Position numbers and translations under genes: made by a program
Shown: piece by piece, positions 1 through 13,490 of the stretch
Layout: the number at the start of each line of letters is the position of its first letter
Position numbering within the stretch: position 1 is the first letter of the stretch
The notes under the pieces: model-generated
Database searches by the model: none
What the model saw: the letters and a program-made list of their open reading frames with translations, nothing else
What the model was told of the DNA's origin: nothing
DNA from: Oasisia sp. SBJ-2009
Lineage: Eukaryota; Annelida; Polychaeta; Sabellida; Siboglinidae
Direction: 5' to 3'
DNA length: 64,000 nucleotides
Assembly: GCA_964017155.1 (NCBI GenBank)
Contig: OZ024861.1
Location: forward strand, 22,210,213-22,274,212

Positions 1-80
1 TTATATGTGATTGCACGTATGAATATGTATGTAATGTTTCTTCTCCGGCAACGGAGGCTGAATAAATAAATAAATAACAC
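1..80 (+). mobile_element. 3' tail of a non-LTR retrotransposon (LINE)
   Basis: The segment ends in a short stem-loop (CTCCG, loop GCAA, CGGAG) followed by four AATA-type repeats. A 3' hairpin plus a short simple-repeat tail is the usual end of CR1/L2-like LINEs. The rest of the element would lie left of the window. No coding sequence is visible, so the assignment rests only on this tail. Confidence 0.45.
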
Positions 81-256
81 AAGAACATTTTATATATCGA
101 TATCTCTAAATTTATTAAATAAAATTAAATACATTTTCCGCTTATAACCATAAAATATATCTTGTCAATTTCCCATCACAAATTGTAGAGACACAAGAAG
201 ATAAAATGTTTTACGCACAACTACGGACCCACTAACATTGGCTGTCCGCTAAAATA

Positions 257-261
257 ACACA

Positions 262-317
<56 letters not shown>

Positions 318-413
318 GTATAGATTGACGTAATGGTAGTAATGTTTTCTAAATGTTAAGGTAATATGTGCGTGTGCGTGTGCGTGTGCGTGCATGCTTG
401 TGTGACTGTGCTG

Positions 414-482
<69 letters not shown>
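257..482. repeat. Compound microsatellite (CGCA)n, (TGCGTG)n, (TA)n
   Basis: About 60 bp of CGCA repeats is followed by a short unique stretch, a TGCGTG run near 365-395 and about 65 bp of alternating TA up to 482. Open frames across it on both strands encode only dipeptide repeats and are not genes. Confidence 0.95.
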
Positions 483-486
<4 letters not shown>

Positions 487-1256
487 TGCATAGCAAGCAC
501 AAGTCTTACACTGTGTTCAGCAGAGTATTCGGCATTTGGCTAGAGTTTTCCCATATGCCCTGGGGTGCAACTGGGCAGCGTATAGGATAGCAGAACGAGA
601 CTAGATAGCGTTTAGGCGCTTACTTCTTTATTCTTTTTATTATATAATCTACCATCATCAACGTTATAATTGGCCCGACAACGACAGACGGTATTCACCA
701 CTTACAACCGTTAAATGCTCGACGCAACCTAGAGTATGAAACACGATATATACTGCTTACAAAACCGCAAAACCGTCTCGTAGGTTCGTCTTTCAATGAC
801 GGCCTTGTGGCTTGCTACAACGGTATCGCCCTTGTTTCACCGGCGGCTGGCTATCTCTCACACGCACTTCAATGGAAGTGTGTTGCGAGGCCAAAGTGCA
901 GGACATTAACTTTCCATTTTTAGCACCAAAAAGTCAGATAACGCCATAACGCCAACTGTCCGGAAGGTTCACCCAGTACACTATAGAGAGAGGTTTCAAG
1001 ACAATTGTTGTCCGGGTTCTTTAAAACCAAAGACGATTCCTGTAAGAAACAATGTTATATACACCGTACAAGAAATATGTTGTAGCTGTAACTAGCTTTA
1101 ACTAATTATGGTGTTGAGAATAAATTAGACTATTATAATCATCGACTACATTCATGGATCCAGTTAATGATAATAATACTAACGCTAAGACTTATTGCGA
1201 AATCATGTGATACCAGGAACGTTAATGTTAAATGCGCGTGGGAGTGCCTGTGTTTG
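483..1256. other. Intergenic, no gene seen
   Basis: No open frame with a recognisable product, no splice-consistent exon chain and no RNA gene could be supported here on either strand. Confidence 0.5.
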
Positions 1257-1267
1257 TATTTGTGTGT

Positions 1268-1318
<51 letters not shown>

Positions 1319-1455
1319 CGTGTGTGTGTGCGTGCGTAGGTGCGTGCGTGCGCGCGCGCGTGTGAGGGTGCGTGTGCGTGTGCGTGTGCGTGTGCGTGTG
1401 CGTGTGCGTGTGCGTGTGCGTGTGCGTGTGCGTGTGCGTGTGCGTGTGCGTGTGT
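1257..1455. repeat. Compound microsatellite (TG)n, (CG)n, (GTGTGC)n
   Basis: Alternating TG passes through short CG-rich runs into about 80 bp of a GTGTGC hexamer. The tract is an almost unbroken purine-pyrimidine alternation, which can adopt Z-DNA. Frames of VRVRVR and TRTRTR type on the two strands are artefacts. Confidence 0.95.
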
Positions 1456-2700
1456 GACTCATGTTAAAACCTTTAATATCTAAAATGCAAACAATTATTC
1501 TATGGTAATATCAAGGATCTTATAGCTATAGAATCCTTTGTAATATGTTTTTTATGTCCAGATGGGTTATACGGCTACCTCTATTATTTCACATAAAACA
1601 AATCGACTAATATATTATTGTTGTGGTTATGTTCTATGCCAAACCATGTTCTGGTGCCGTGAAGGTTTTCTCTGTGGGTAGCACCTCAGTACGGATATCC
1701 GTGTTTTCACGGGTGTGTGTTTTGAACAGGGAGTACAACAATCTACACTGCCGCGCTAGTTTTACGACTGACTAGTTTTAAATTAGAATTCGCCAACTGT
1801 GTAGTCTTTCCATTTAGGCAGGCAACCGTTTGGTGGTGACGAATTAAAATAATGTTCACAGCTTGTGAATGTTAATCAACAATCTATCGCCGTTTGTGAT
1901 TCGTGCTGGGAAGGCGTAACCGTATACCGCCTTCACAACAACCGTCGTACTATTGTAATCGGATATCTGTATGAAATTAGACGCGTATTCTGTCCGCACC
2001 TTTCCTTATCGCACCGATCGCCAACGGCAACAACACAATCAAACAATATATCCACAAACGTAATTACAAATCGTTTCAATGAGGCGTTGATGTCGAGATA
2101 TCAGCGGTTGAGTAACTGCCGCTGCACGTTATGTCAATATTCGACGTCGATTTAAAGTTACGCCGAAACAATATGGCTGGATATTGCTGACATCTGACGT
2201 TCGTGACTGTGTCTTGTCAGCGCAATCTGCCAGCCTGACAGGCAAGCGTGGCGAACTATTGTTGGACGAGAAAGGCTGTGCTGAACCGTTCTTGTAGAAC
2301 CGCCTAAGTACACTTACCTTATCGCGTAAACTGACACCTTAAATTGCAGACTTGCTAAACGGTTTGTCCTCGTCCAGGTATTGCCAACAGACCACCAGGG
2401 TGAGACACCGCTACTGCCGCCCCGCTACACAGTACTTACTACTTACCTCACACGACATCACCTTGGGAAAGTCTAGTCCAACAGTCCATCTAAAATTGGT
2501 TGGGATTTTGTCCGGTTGGGATTTTGTCCGTTGGGATTTTGTTCTGCAATCCATCACCAACGCAGTCTGTGATAAAAAAAAAAACCTGGGTTACGAAGTA
2601 TTGTAGATCTGTTATAACTACTCTGTATTTTATCCTCCTTCTCTCGACCCCCTCTCTGTCTCTCCATCTCTGTCTCTCTTTGACGTTCCCAAACTCGCGA
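1456..2700. other. Intergenic, no gene seen
   Basis: Open frames at 1865-2155 and 2352-2606 on the plus strand resemble no family I know and have no supporting splice structure. A degenerate short direct repeat (GGGATTTTGTCCG-type) occurs at about 2508-2545. Confidence 0.45.
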
Positions 2701-2706
2701 AGCTTC

Positions 2707-3575
<869 letters not shown>

Positions 3576-3581
3576 ATATAT

Positions 3582-3722
<141 letters not shown>

Positions 3723-3984
3723 TATATATTGTACCGACATCTGGGCAGCAGACGTATACGTTACAATTGTCATACTACCGCTTATTCGCTTTGCTTGTTT
3801 TAGATTAGTTCTTTGCGTCATCGCTGATGATAAAGATTCAAGACGAGAACAACTTATCGGTGGCCACGAAATTTGTGTGTATCCATGACATCAACACCTC
3901 GCGATATTGCGTGTGATAGCTATTTAGGAGGCACCACGGAAAACACTATGAGGCATTGTATAGAGTAATTCCCACGCTACGCAT

Positions 3985-4205
3985 GTTTTTAACATATTGC
4001 ATGCGGAGATATCTTTACTATCTCCCCTGGTGTCCTCTCCTTGTTTTGCTTTGTCTATGTTGATATTTTTGCAAATATGGCTGTGACATGCAAACCCACC
4101 AAAATGAATTACTTTCGCGTACTCGAAGTACGGTTTACACCGATGTAGGACGGAAATGAATTATAACTTACCCACAATGCACCCAAGTGATTAATTAATA
4201 CTTAT
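3985..4205 (+). repeat. Left copy of a diverged ~210-bp direct duplication
   Basis: This stretch aligns with 4826-5030. Shared blocks include GCATGCGGAGATAT, GTGTCCTCTCC, CTGTGACATGCAA, ACTTTCGCGTACT and a closing GGTTAATTAAT-like segment. Neither copy encodes a conserved protein. The spacer contains a minus-strand LINE fragment, so the pair may be two copies of an unnamed transposable element or one element split by later insertion. Confidence 0.7.
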
Positions 4206-4429
4206 TTAACCCCCTTCGTGTGCACTGGCACGTGGGACAGAAACAAGGGTCCTCCACTTCGTCCTGTCTGCAGCCGGCAGTGCAGCCTGGCCCCAGCTCA
4301 GATGTGGTTGTTTCAGTTTTGTTGTTGTTCCCCTCCTCGTTTTCTTTTTCTTACATGTGCTGTTTTTGAGATATTGTCATCTTTCTTTCTTGAGACAGGC
4401 GATCCGTCTCCATCGTCTTGTGGTGAGTA

Positions 4430-4640
4430 TGTTGTTAATAGCGTCTTGTCTGGTAGTTCTGGACAGTTGTTTGTTTGTGGCCAGAATATTTCATTATGTT
4501 TCGAAGATATGTTGTTAGGAAGGTAGAGAGATGTTTGAGGTCATGTTCCGTTATACGCCAACATTCTGAGCCATGTAGACGAGGGGGGAGGACACAGCGT
4601 TGATATAATTTCAGTTTAATTAATGAGTGTTTGCAATTAA
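4430..4640 (-). mobile_element. LINE reverse transcriptase C-terminal fragment
   Basis: Read on the minus strand the segment encodes LYQRCVLPPRLHGSECWRI, then TEHDLKHLSTFLTTYLRNI. This is the thumb/C-terminal region of animal non-LTR reverse transcriptases (usual form: LLYGSECW...T..D...L..FH...LR.I). It is about 70 codons long, truncated at both ends and lacks the polymerase active site. Confidence 0.75.
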
Positions 4641-4825
4641 TTAATACTAAAACGAAGTGTACCACAGTTTATCCACCGTTATAGTTGTAGCTGGCCACTA
4701 TAATCCTATTTCAAAGCCAAAGTTTACATTCTCCCTAGTTTCTGTTTTTGTCATGTTGGTGAAACAATTTTGTTTACGGTATATAAAAAACCTGCAAAAG
4801 AGAGTTCGCCTGACAAAATTAAAAT

Positions 4826-5030
4826 TGTTTAAACATATAGCATGCGGAGATATATTTACTATAGGCGATCGTGTCCTCTCCGTGTTTTGTGTTGTCGATG
4901 TTGGTATTTTGGCAACTATGACTGTGACATGCAACGTCGGCAAAAAATACTTTCGCGTACTTGAAGTAGGACGAAAATGAGTTATTAAGTTACCATATGC
5001 GCCCAATTTTAATGGTTAATTAATCGTTAT
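4826..5030 (+). repeat. Right copy of the ~210-bp direct duplication
   Basis: Partner of 3985-4205. The order of shared blocks is the same and the copies differ by many substitutions and small indels, so the duplication is old. Confidence 0.7.
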
Positions 5031-6892
5031 TCGCGATACTTTAAAGTTAAGATGCTGTGCGCCAATTATTGTTAAATTTGCTTTTCGCCACCAGATCGTT
5101 GAAATAATGTGTTGCGGCAAATTTAAAAACCCGGCAAATTTTAGCTAAAGTTCGTTAATCACAAAAATAAGATTCCTTGCAATTCTTTATAATAGAAATA
5201 TAATTTGAAACAAAGGAAATCTAGCTACATAAATTTACAAGACATCAACGTGTATGAATAACGTTACGAATATGCTCTCCTTTAAATTTGTACTCTACAA
5301 CATAGTTATTGACTACTACTACAATACTCAGTAATAACATAATATTTTCACCTTCGCCGTTACATATTTTCGTAACATTCGGGAAAAATTGGACATAGAT
5401 TATACTGCCACCCGAGCAGAGGAAAGGGTGGTGTTAGCTCATTTGACGATTAGTTAGTTGTTCTATTTTTGTGACAGAAGAACGTAAACTATACTCTGGA
5501 AATAAGAAGTGACGAACCTGCACGCACACCTTACAATAATCACTTACATAAACAGGACCTAAAAACACACAAACAGTTTTCGGGTCCATTCTCACAGCTG
5601 TTTTTGCGTTCTCTCAAGGATCTGCTCACGTCCACCTGTATTTAATTGGGTCCTCGTTGACCATTGTCTCTCGTAATCACGTTACTCTTGCTGTGATGCG
5701 CGTTACTCAACAGGGCGATCTCGCCCCCGGCTCTGTCGGGACTGAGGTCGTTACCATGTCTAGCCTGGCTACTCCCCGTGCGAGGGGCGTCGAGTCCATA
5801 GATCTGCCTTCTGACGGGCGGCTTTCATCCCGTCCACAGGGACCGTGTCTCGTCCGTTGCCTCGCACTGTCCACCGAGGAAGAAGTTTCCCCGGAGACGG
5901 GGCCGTGGTCCAGCGTGTGAACGACATCAAACGGGACACGACCGCCGTCGTTGTGATTCTCAAGCGAACACGAATGTATAAGCATTGATTAAAGTTGAAA
6001 CAAACGCTGGGTGTTTCGAGAAAGTTTCGAGAGGCAATACTCGTTTACAGAAAAAAACAATTATGATTTATTCTGACGTAAATTCTATTACAAGATGTTA
6101 GAGCTCGTGTTACATATATACAATTAGACGAACAGGTACACACTACTGTAATACATCGATTTATATTTTACTAGCCGAATTACCCAGCGATGCTTTAAAA
6201 TGGAAAGCCATTCAACCGTGCTAATACGTTTGAAAATTGCGTTATACTTAACAAGATGCGCCGGTGCTGGCGACACGTTGTGACGGTGGAAGTTTATTTG
6301 CACGTTTTCTATAGGTATGAAAATGTGTGCGTACGTATGTACGTATGTTAACCCCACAACGCCAAACACCCTTGTCCATTTTTACTGTTATTTGGTAATA
6401 AACTGTCTTACTTACTTACTCTTACTTACTAACTTATTGCAGCATGTCGCATACCAGAAATACGGGTGAACTGTTCACACGCACGACGTAACACAATGCT
6501 AACATGTGGCGCACAAATTTCATGATATCCAAAGATCAATAATTGAGAAAGTATGGCCTAGCTAGAAAGTTCCGACAACCAGCGGCATAGTTGTAAATGG
6601 CATAATTATCTTTACGATGATGTAGAAAACATGAAATTCCGCGAATTGACCTTCACATAATCATAGTCTTTCGATTTGTTTTGGAAATGTTGAACTCCTC
6701 AACTTATCCAACCGCGGACGCTCCCACACAATTGGCTACAACGAAGTCATATCTCTGCCTTTTCAAAATAATCTATATTTCAAGAGTTGGTTGTATTTTA
6801 AATGTAAATACCATCCGTTTTCTAGGGCGTAATGCGTGTAAAATGTGATACGTAAACTAACAATTGCAGGAACCTCACACGAGCCGATTCAA
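5031..6892. other. Intergenic, no gene recognised
   Basis: A GC-richer island at about 5650-5950 has overlapping open frames on both strands (87 and 92 codons) without recognisable domains. It could be part of a decayed element or an unrecognised exon. The remainder is AT-rich and featureless. Confidence 0.4.
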
Positions 6893-6951
6893 GGGGGAAA
6901 TTGCCGCGTTCTTGCGTCAGTCCGTGACGCAAGAACGCGGCAATTTCCCCC
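6893..6951. repeat. Perfect inverted repeat, 27-bp arms, 5-bp loop
   Basis: The left arm 6893-6919 is the exact reverse complement of 6925-6951, with GTCCG between. The arms are mixed-composition unique sequence (GGGGGAAATTGCC at the outer end, TTCTTGCGTCA at the inner), not a low-complexity palindrome. It could form a cruciform in DNA or a long hairpin in RNA. Confidence 0.97.
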
Positions 6952-8470
6952 AAAGTTGTTTGGAACATGAAGTAGACGCTGAGAAATTCTAGAGTATCCT
7001 GCATATAAAACATCCAACTAAATACACTGACAACCAAGTATCGTATCAATCATATTGTCCATGCATATGTTTATTTTCTATTAAATACAGAGCACATTTG
7101 TTTCCACGGCGTTGACGAATGTTCGCTGTCTCGTGTCACGGCATGCGAGACCAGACAACACGCTACGCTACACACCACAACGTATCACGCGTGCGCTACC
7201 GCACATACAGACATTTCTCCGCACCATAAATTGTCTTATCTACATTGTTAACATAATTTGTCTAATTGAAGCTGACATCACTTCAGTTTGTCACCCGTTG
7301 TCCGTGGACAAATTGTTCTGTGACATCTCGCTTGTGCGCAAGATCTCACCCGGATATCCTCTGAGGCGAGACGCGATTGACGTCCCGATAATCGGATCAG
7401 ATGTCGATTCCGTCTCGGATAATCGTTGGCTGTGTAACCAGATGCGCGCGAGGCGACTGTTGCTTGCTTGCGCCTCGTCGTCTCCCGGATGGACGCACTC
7501 GATAGACCGGCCACAGACAGCTCGTCACATCCCTCGCATTTCTGCGAAGCCTATTGTCGTTCTGTCAACAGGTTCGTGTTGTGGCTCTCGATAAGAGTGA
7601 CAGTTCCGTGGATCGTATTTCGGGCAGCGTGTCCCGGGGCCAAGTGAACGACACGCCGCGATGACGGCTAATTACAGACCAGCTGCTTCGACGCAAGGTC
7701 TAATTGTTTAGTTTTAAACGTTCGACACCAGAAACTAGCAGTTAGATTTCCGTGTGGTCGGTCGCCGGACACCCAGATCAATCCATTAGTACATTTCGGG
7801 CATATGTGCAGGCTGCTTATTGCACTGTCGATGCGGGTTAAATGACCGCCTTGCGTTACCTCCCGGAATGATCGCCGACGATAGCATTAGTAATCAGATT
7901 TCCAGTGTTTCTTGTTTACACACATTTATGCACAAACAGTTACATTACACGAGTGCATTTCGTAGTGGAAATAGACATAGTGCATTATCATTGTTCTATG
8001 CAGACTTAATGCAAATGTCACGAATTAACGCAGTTCGGTGCACGTTCTGCCGGTGCTGAGATAAACAGGAACCATCTACACCACTGATGCGTGACGCTTC
8101 ACAACAGCAGTGTCAGTTCACTTTGACTTCCCCGTGAGTCACATCAGATGTAACCTTCGTAGATACATAACCACCTTACTTATATATTAATGTTAAAGTA
8201 GCCATCACATTTCATATTTTATGACAGGCATATTAACACTTGTGTAATCATCATGACATGTTTACATGGGTAGTATCACTTGTGTAGTCATCATGTGACA
8301 TTATAATGACAAGCTTACATGTAATATTATTATTTGTATAGTCATCATATAACATTATATGAGAGACTTACGTGTATCAACGTGATTATAACCTTCACAT
8401 ATCAGCAGGCTTACGTGTACATTAACATTATTGTATTCACCAAATACCAGACAGATTACCTGTGTAATCT
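6952..8470. other. Downstream flank of the Olig-like gene, no other gene seen
   Basis: A 160-codon plus-strand frame at 7112-7594 and a 78-codon minus frame inside it have no recognisable domain or splice context. From 8160 to 8480 a loosely repeated motif of the type ACATGTGTA/CATCATGTGACATTATA recurs about every 60 bp, suggesting an old tandem repeat. Confidence 0.4.
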
Positions 8471-8506
8471 TTTATTAACATCGTTGTAAGAGACTGTTAA
8501 TTTATT
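8471..8506 (-). promoter_or_regulatory. Candidate polyadenylation signals of the Olig-like gene
   Basis: TTTATT at 8471-8476 and 8501-8506 reads AATAAA on the minus strand, about 260-295 bp past the stop codon of the bHLH gene. The spacing is plausible for a 3' UTR, but such hexamers are frequent in AT-rich DNA. Confidence 0.35.
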
Positions 8507-8765
8507 TTCCATCTTTCCATATATTTCTTTCGAATTCAAAATATAAATAGAAAATAAATGCTGTTATTTGGAAATTGTTCAGATGATCATCTCCAGTGAA
8601 ACCAATTTCGTTTAGTATCATACATCGCGATTTCAGCCGTCGCAATATTTACGCACAAACAACTAAAGTAATCTGATGACTAATTAATCAACATCGTAGA
8701 CACAGTATTATTGTCCACAATGTCTTGCAAACGTTTAGTCACATTACGAACTGTAGCCATACGTC

Positions 8766-9530
8766 TCATTTGCTCGCGAAGGAGAACGCCACGTTGGGGG
8801 GAGCCAGCCGCTGTGACGTCACCGTACACCCGACTGACGTCATCGCCTGTCGCAAGTAGTTCGTAGCGGAGCATTCGTGGCACGTACACGACATCGACGA
8901 CGACGGCGACCACGATCTCCAGTCGCAAATCTCGCGACGCTTGTGCGCCTGCGCGAGATCATACCGCGGTCCGTGTGCGGCTGCGCACGGCGACGCAGCG
9001 ACCGCGCCGGAACTTCCGGCGAACACCGACGCGTGATGAAACAGCGGCAGATGCGAGAACGTCGGGTCAACAACAGGGCCGCCAGGCGGCGCTGGGGAGG
9101 CTACCGGATGGCACACGCCAACGTCACTTCCGGCGCCGACGAACCTGCGCATCTCGTCGATGGAGTTCTGCAGCATGAGGATGTAGTTCCTGGCGAGTAG
9201 TAGCGTGGCGATCTTGGAGAGTTTGCGAACGGACGGGCCGTGCGAGTACGGCATGACGCCACGCAGACCGTCTAGGGCTGCGTTCAGGTCGTGCATCCGC
9301 TTCCGCTCACGTCCGTTTATCTTCTGTCGTAGTCCGTGAGTGTCGTCGTCACTCAGTCCCGCGTCGCTGTCTCGGCGTCGTCTCTTCCTCGGTCGCGCGT
9401 CGAGCGAATCGCCTCCCGGAAGACACCGCGATGTCTCGGCACTGCGCGTCGAGGTCTCGGAGGATGCGCTGTCGCGGGTCTCCTCCGTGTCTGACGTCAT
9501 ACATGTGACGTCAATGTCACTCTCTGCCAT
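8766..9530 (-). CDS. Olig: Olig-family basic helix-loop-helix transcription factor
   Basis: Intronless, 254 codons from the ATG at 9530; the frame is open further upstream but has no earlier ATG. The bHLH spans about residues 70-127: basic region [14 protein letters not shown], helix 1 [11 protein letters not shown], loop GPSVRKLSK and helix 2 [14 protein letters not shown]. This is the Olig1/2/3 signature and differs from the related Beta3/bHLHe22 group, which has DELRAVIPYAH-like sequence. A basic RPRKRRRR stretch before it is a likely nuclear localisation signal. Near the C-terminus, W...SMSCTCHEC matches the W...MPCxCxMC motif of Olig proteins. Family members bind E-boxes as dimers and act mainly as repressors in neural and glial specification. 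The usual Olig gene is also single-exon. Orthology to one vertebrate paralogue cannot be assigned. The coding sequence is far more GC-rich than its surroundings. Confidence 0.92.
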   Translation of the reverse strand: MAESDIDVTCMTSDTEETRDSASSETSTRSAETSRCLPGGDSLDARPRKRRRRDSDAGLSDDDTHGLRQKINGRERKRMHDLNAALDGLRGVMPYSHGPSVRKLSKIATLLLARNYILMLQNSIDEMRRFVGAGSDVGVCHPVASPAPPGGPVVDPTFSHLPLFHHASVFAGSSGAVAASPCAAAHGPRYDLAQAHKRREICDWRSWSPSSSMSCTCHECSATNYLRQAMTSVGCTVTSQRLAPPNVAFSFASK

Positions 9531-10639
9531 CGTAGCGCGTGCGTTAGTTCCAAATATATGTGCACACCGTTCCAGAGTGTCCAAGCAACGTCACATCGAA
9601 AGGAACAAAATGGGCTCCTCACCAGTGGTCAATGGTTCTATTCCTCCACGCAGTTTGAGACAACCATCAATAATTATGATCCGTCATATCGTTTCACAGT
9701 GTTGTTCCGACCAACGTTGCTTCAAACAATATCAGTAGGCGACTTAATTAACAAAATCTCTTCCAGTGAGACACCAAATTCGGATTCGTTGCTGTTCGCG
9801 AAAACGGTGGTCTTTATGTGCGTGCTCTGGTACTGTCGTCAAATTAACCGACTGAGCGTGTCTTTAATGCTTTATCAGCCTGTACCCTCCAAAGCACCGA
9901 ACGAGCAACCCTCCAGTCAGAGTCCTGCCTTCGCTACTCCAACTATGACAAGCGGAAGGCGGTGCCTAATAGGCAATTTGTTCGTCGATTGGTTGACAAT
10001 AGCATCTTCAAAGGTTGGTGTCGTTGAGTTTAATTGGGGGTGAAGTGGTTTATGTCACATTCAACGGACGCTTTCGTTGGAGACGAGCAATTTGCTGCGT
10101 GTTCAACGAAGCGGAACGCATCAGCCAATCAAAGGTCGCCAAGCAGATGTCACCGATTTAATTTGCGCCTGTCACTCTGTGATACCAGGCATCGTACCAC
10201 GCGTGTCCGATAGTACTCTAACTGCTCCGTGATCGGCTAATTAAATGTAAGCTCCAATCAGAAATCACAACGTAAATCCACCCTCGTAAAACAGCGGCTT
10301 CTACACATCAACACCTTGTTAATATGACAAAGAGTCACCCCCGACAAATACGACCAACCCGTAGCGAAGTAAAGACGGATAAATCTAAGTACAGACCTGT
10401 GAGGCGCGCTGCTTTGGCTGAACCTGCCAGTTGTGTAGTACAGTTGACAGTTGTAACTCTCGCGTATTAGAAAATTCATTTTACAGTTTAATTATCAGGT
10501 TTAATAAACAGGTTACCTATTTCCAGCAACATACTTGTGTACAGTGCAGTCATAACAGCGATGTTGCATTATACAGAACGTGGATAGGTGCATTATATTT
10601 TTTTCTAATATTTTGCATTTGTGCTTGGATTTGGATATC

Positions 10640-10643
<4 letters not shown>
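9531..10643. other. 5' flank of the Olig-like gene
   Basis: Presumed promoter side of the minus-strand bHLH gene. A CCAATCA box with flanking AAAGG occurs near 10123. The plus-strand open frame at 9558-10043 (161 codons) has no recognisable domain and I do not accept it as a gene. Confidence 0.35.

Positions 10644-10725
<82 letters not shown>
10644..10725. repeat. (TA)n microsatellite
   Basis: About 80 bp of alternating TA. Confidence 0.96.
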
Positions 10726-10729
<4 letters not shown>

Positions 10730-12040
10730 CTTACTGTGTATCAATATGACTCAATACCCAAGTAACTCGATTCTCAAGATACACACATAATTTAAGTAAG
10801 TTTTATATAACCATTTTCTATAATTGATTCGTAGAGAATGTAATTTTACCCAGAACTATGGTTACCTAGAATCAACTCCCGACTGAAGTGGTACGTGCTC
10901 TGAAATTGAATCTATCAGGATTCTACTTACGGGCCTTCATTCGCCGAGTGATTATTAAGCTTAATATATAATTTATTTAGTTTATTTGTTTTAATATTAT
11001 CGGTGTTTTTTTTCATTTGTTTGCGATATACCTGTATTTAAAGTCCTCAATATGTTGAGGTGCATGGTAAATGGAAGATGAAGATAGAGATGAAGTAGTC
11101 AGCCAGGCTTGAACAGCTTTGACGTTGCATTTGAAAGATCGTGAAGCAGAAAAAACCATGCATGTCTATGTATGTGTTTGTCGAGACAAATTAAAAGCTT
11201 GGCAAATCTGACATCAGCCATTCACGTTGCCGGACTACCATCACGTGACGTGTATTATTTCTGCATGACAACCAGCAGAACGTACGACGTCGAAGTTCGT
11301 GGACGTGTATCATTGCACTAGTTGGGATGTAGACTACACTTCTATCTGGATCCCCTCGTATCACTGCATGAAGATATCTTCTATCTGGATGAAGATACAG
11401 ATCTAGAATCAGGCTTCCGAGGTCACCCGACGGTGCCTTGACCGACGTCATCCTTGCTCCGAGGGACCGGCGACGACACGACCATCTGTAGCAAGGGTTG
11501 TTGGCAAACTTCAACCGAAGAGACGAGACGTTGGCTGCGGTGTTTGATATCATGACATTAATTATAATTATTGAACATTCATATTTAAAGCTTAGCGATG
11601 TATATGTCTCGGTAGTTTAATTTAGTGAAAAGGAAGATCATTGATCCGAGTTTTTCCATATATATTAATACTAAATATTTTAAGAAATATAATTATCATC
11701 TATGTCAAAAAACACGCAAACTACGGAACTAGCGACATCGGTGAGGTGGTGGTTGTATTTTAATGCAGCCTACATCCTACGTTAATTAAGCCTTGTCCCG
11801 AAATGTTCGGCGCCGACCAAACTTCCGTTTTCTGACCTGGTGTCATGGAAGCGGGCGGCGCATTGTTACAGCATCACTCAAAGCAAACATACTACCGCAT
11901 ATCACTGTGCGCTTGAGCGTTGTATTACCTCTGTAAGACATGTCGCGCGGGGTCACCATCGGTAGGCCCTGTGTGCACACTGCACACTGCACGCACTGCA
12001 GCAGTTGGTGTTATTCACATTTCTTTGATCAGCTCGCATC
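10726..12040. other. Intergenic, no gene recognised
   Basis: The minus-strand frame at 11191-11553 (120 codons) has no recognisable domain. Otherwise AT-rich unique sequence. Confidence 0.4.
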
Positions 12041-12335
<295 letters not shown>

Positions 12336-12689
12336 CATACACAGTTTCTGGGCTCACATTCTATTGGCAGTCAATGTTTTTATACATAAATTCATATGAC
12401 ACAGATGGCGCATTTGAATTATAACCAGCCGGTTTAACTCCTGAGTCAGACCGCATGTACCCATGTCGTAGATCAATACTGACATTATTCCATCATAACC
12501 AAACTGTCCATGGCTTATGAAAAGCGATGTCTGCGCACATCCTACAGCGTGAGATATCTACGTGTTTCACGTACAGTAGTGGGCGGAAATCTTCGATAGG
12601 TCCTATCTCCAGCATATTTAGTATCAAATGGCAAGTCGATGTCAGTGACTGGAACCAATATGATTATTTCGCATAAGCATGTTAAAAGC

Positions 12690-13240
12690 GTGCAGGGATT
12701 ACACAGAAATATCTGGTCAGTGTATATGTTAGTGTGGTGAGACCAGTTCTAGAATATGCATGTCCTGTATGGCACACTAACTTGCCCCAATATTTGTCTG
12801 ACAATATTGAAGTTATACAAAAAAGGGCATTAAAATGTATTTTTCCTGGATTGGGTTACGCGGAGATACTAAGACGTGTTAACCTGGATACGTTGAATGT
12901 AAGACGGGAGAACATTTGTCAAAAATATTTTGATAAAATTAAAGTCGGCACACATAGATTAAATTATCTGCTGCCTGACAAAAGACATACCGAGTATAAT
13001 ATTAGACAAGAAAATGTGTACCCGTTACCAATTACTAGAACGAATAGATTCCGTAACTACTTTATACCGTGGGCTTTATACAACTGTCAGTAAAAAGGTT
13101 ATTAGTACGGTATGATTTGCGGTATCAAATGTATTTCTATTGTATTTGTATGATGTTTTGATGAGTCAATTGTAACCTATTGTAATGTCAATCCAACTCA
13201 GTTGAGTTGCTAATAAAACTTGTGTTATTATTAAAATGTA
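12690..13240 (+). mobile_element. LINE 3' end: reverse transcriptase C-terminus and 3' hairpin tail
   Basis: The frame 12734-13093 (119 codons) begins VRPVLEYACPVWHTNLP and continues ...IEVIQKRALKCIFPGLGY, the C-terminal region of CR1/Rex-like reverse transcriptases. After the stop come about 140 bp of 3' UTR ending in a perfect stem-loop, CAACTCAGTTGAGTTG, and a TAATAAAAC/TTATTATTA tail. The element is 5'-truncated and lacks the polymerase palm. The end architecture resembles positions 1-80. Confidence 0.8.
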
Positions 13241-13490
13241 ACTTGTTATATAGCGCTTTACACTTTACTCACTGGCATACCTAACAGGATATCGACTTCC
13301 CTCCGTTGTAATTAATGTTCGAAGACTATTCGTGTACAAATATCCACCACTGTTTACTGCCAGGTACTCATTCATATAGTTGAGTGAAGTGAGGCAGTGT
13401 AGAGTGGACGAACTTGTCCATGGTTCTATATTCGAACCCTGTTCTAGAATGCGGTGCTCTAGTCACTACAACATGCGCACATAAATGACG
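13241..13490 (-). mobile_element. Probable tRNA-derived SINE
   Basis: On the minus strand, 13410-13475 holds GTAGTGACTAGAGCACC (A-box-like), then about 30 bp later GGGTTCGAATA (B-box-like), the internal RNA polymerase III promoter of tRNA-derived SINEs. The other end has an ATAGCGCTTTACACTTTACT segment that recurs near 53855, consistent with a dispersed family. Confidence 0.55.

Noticed and set aside
7112..7594. 160-codon plus-strand frame
   Set aside because: No recognisable domain, no splice sites or conserved motif, overlapping antisense frame; probably chance in a GC-richer patch.
8840..9200. Arg-rich frames on both strands inside the bHLH gene
   Set aside because: Shadow frames of the GC-rich Olig-like coding sequence.
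9558..10043. 161-codon plus-strand frame upstream of the Olig-like gene
   Set aside because: No domain, starts inside the presumed Olig 5' region, and composition like flanking noncoding DNA.
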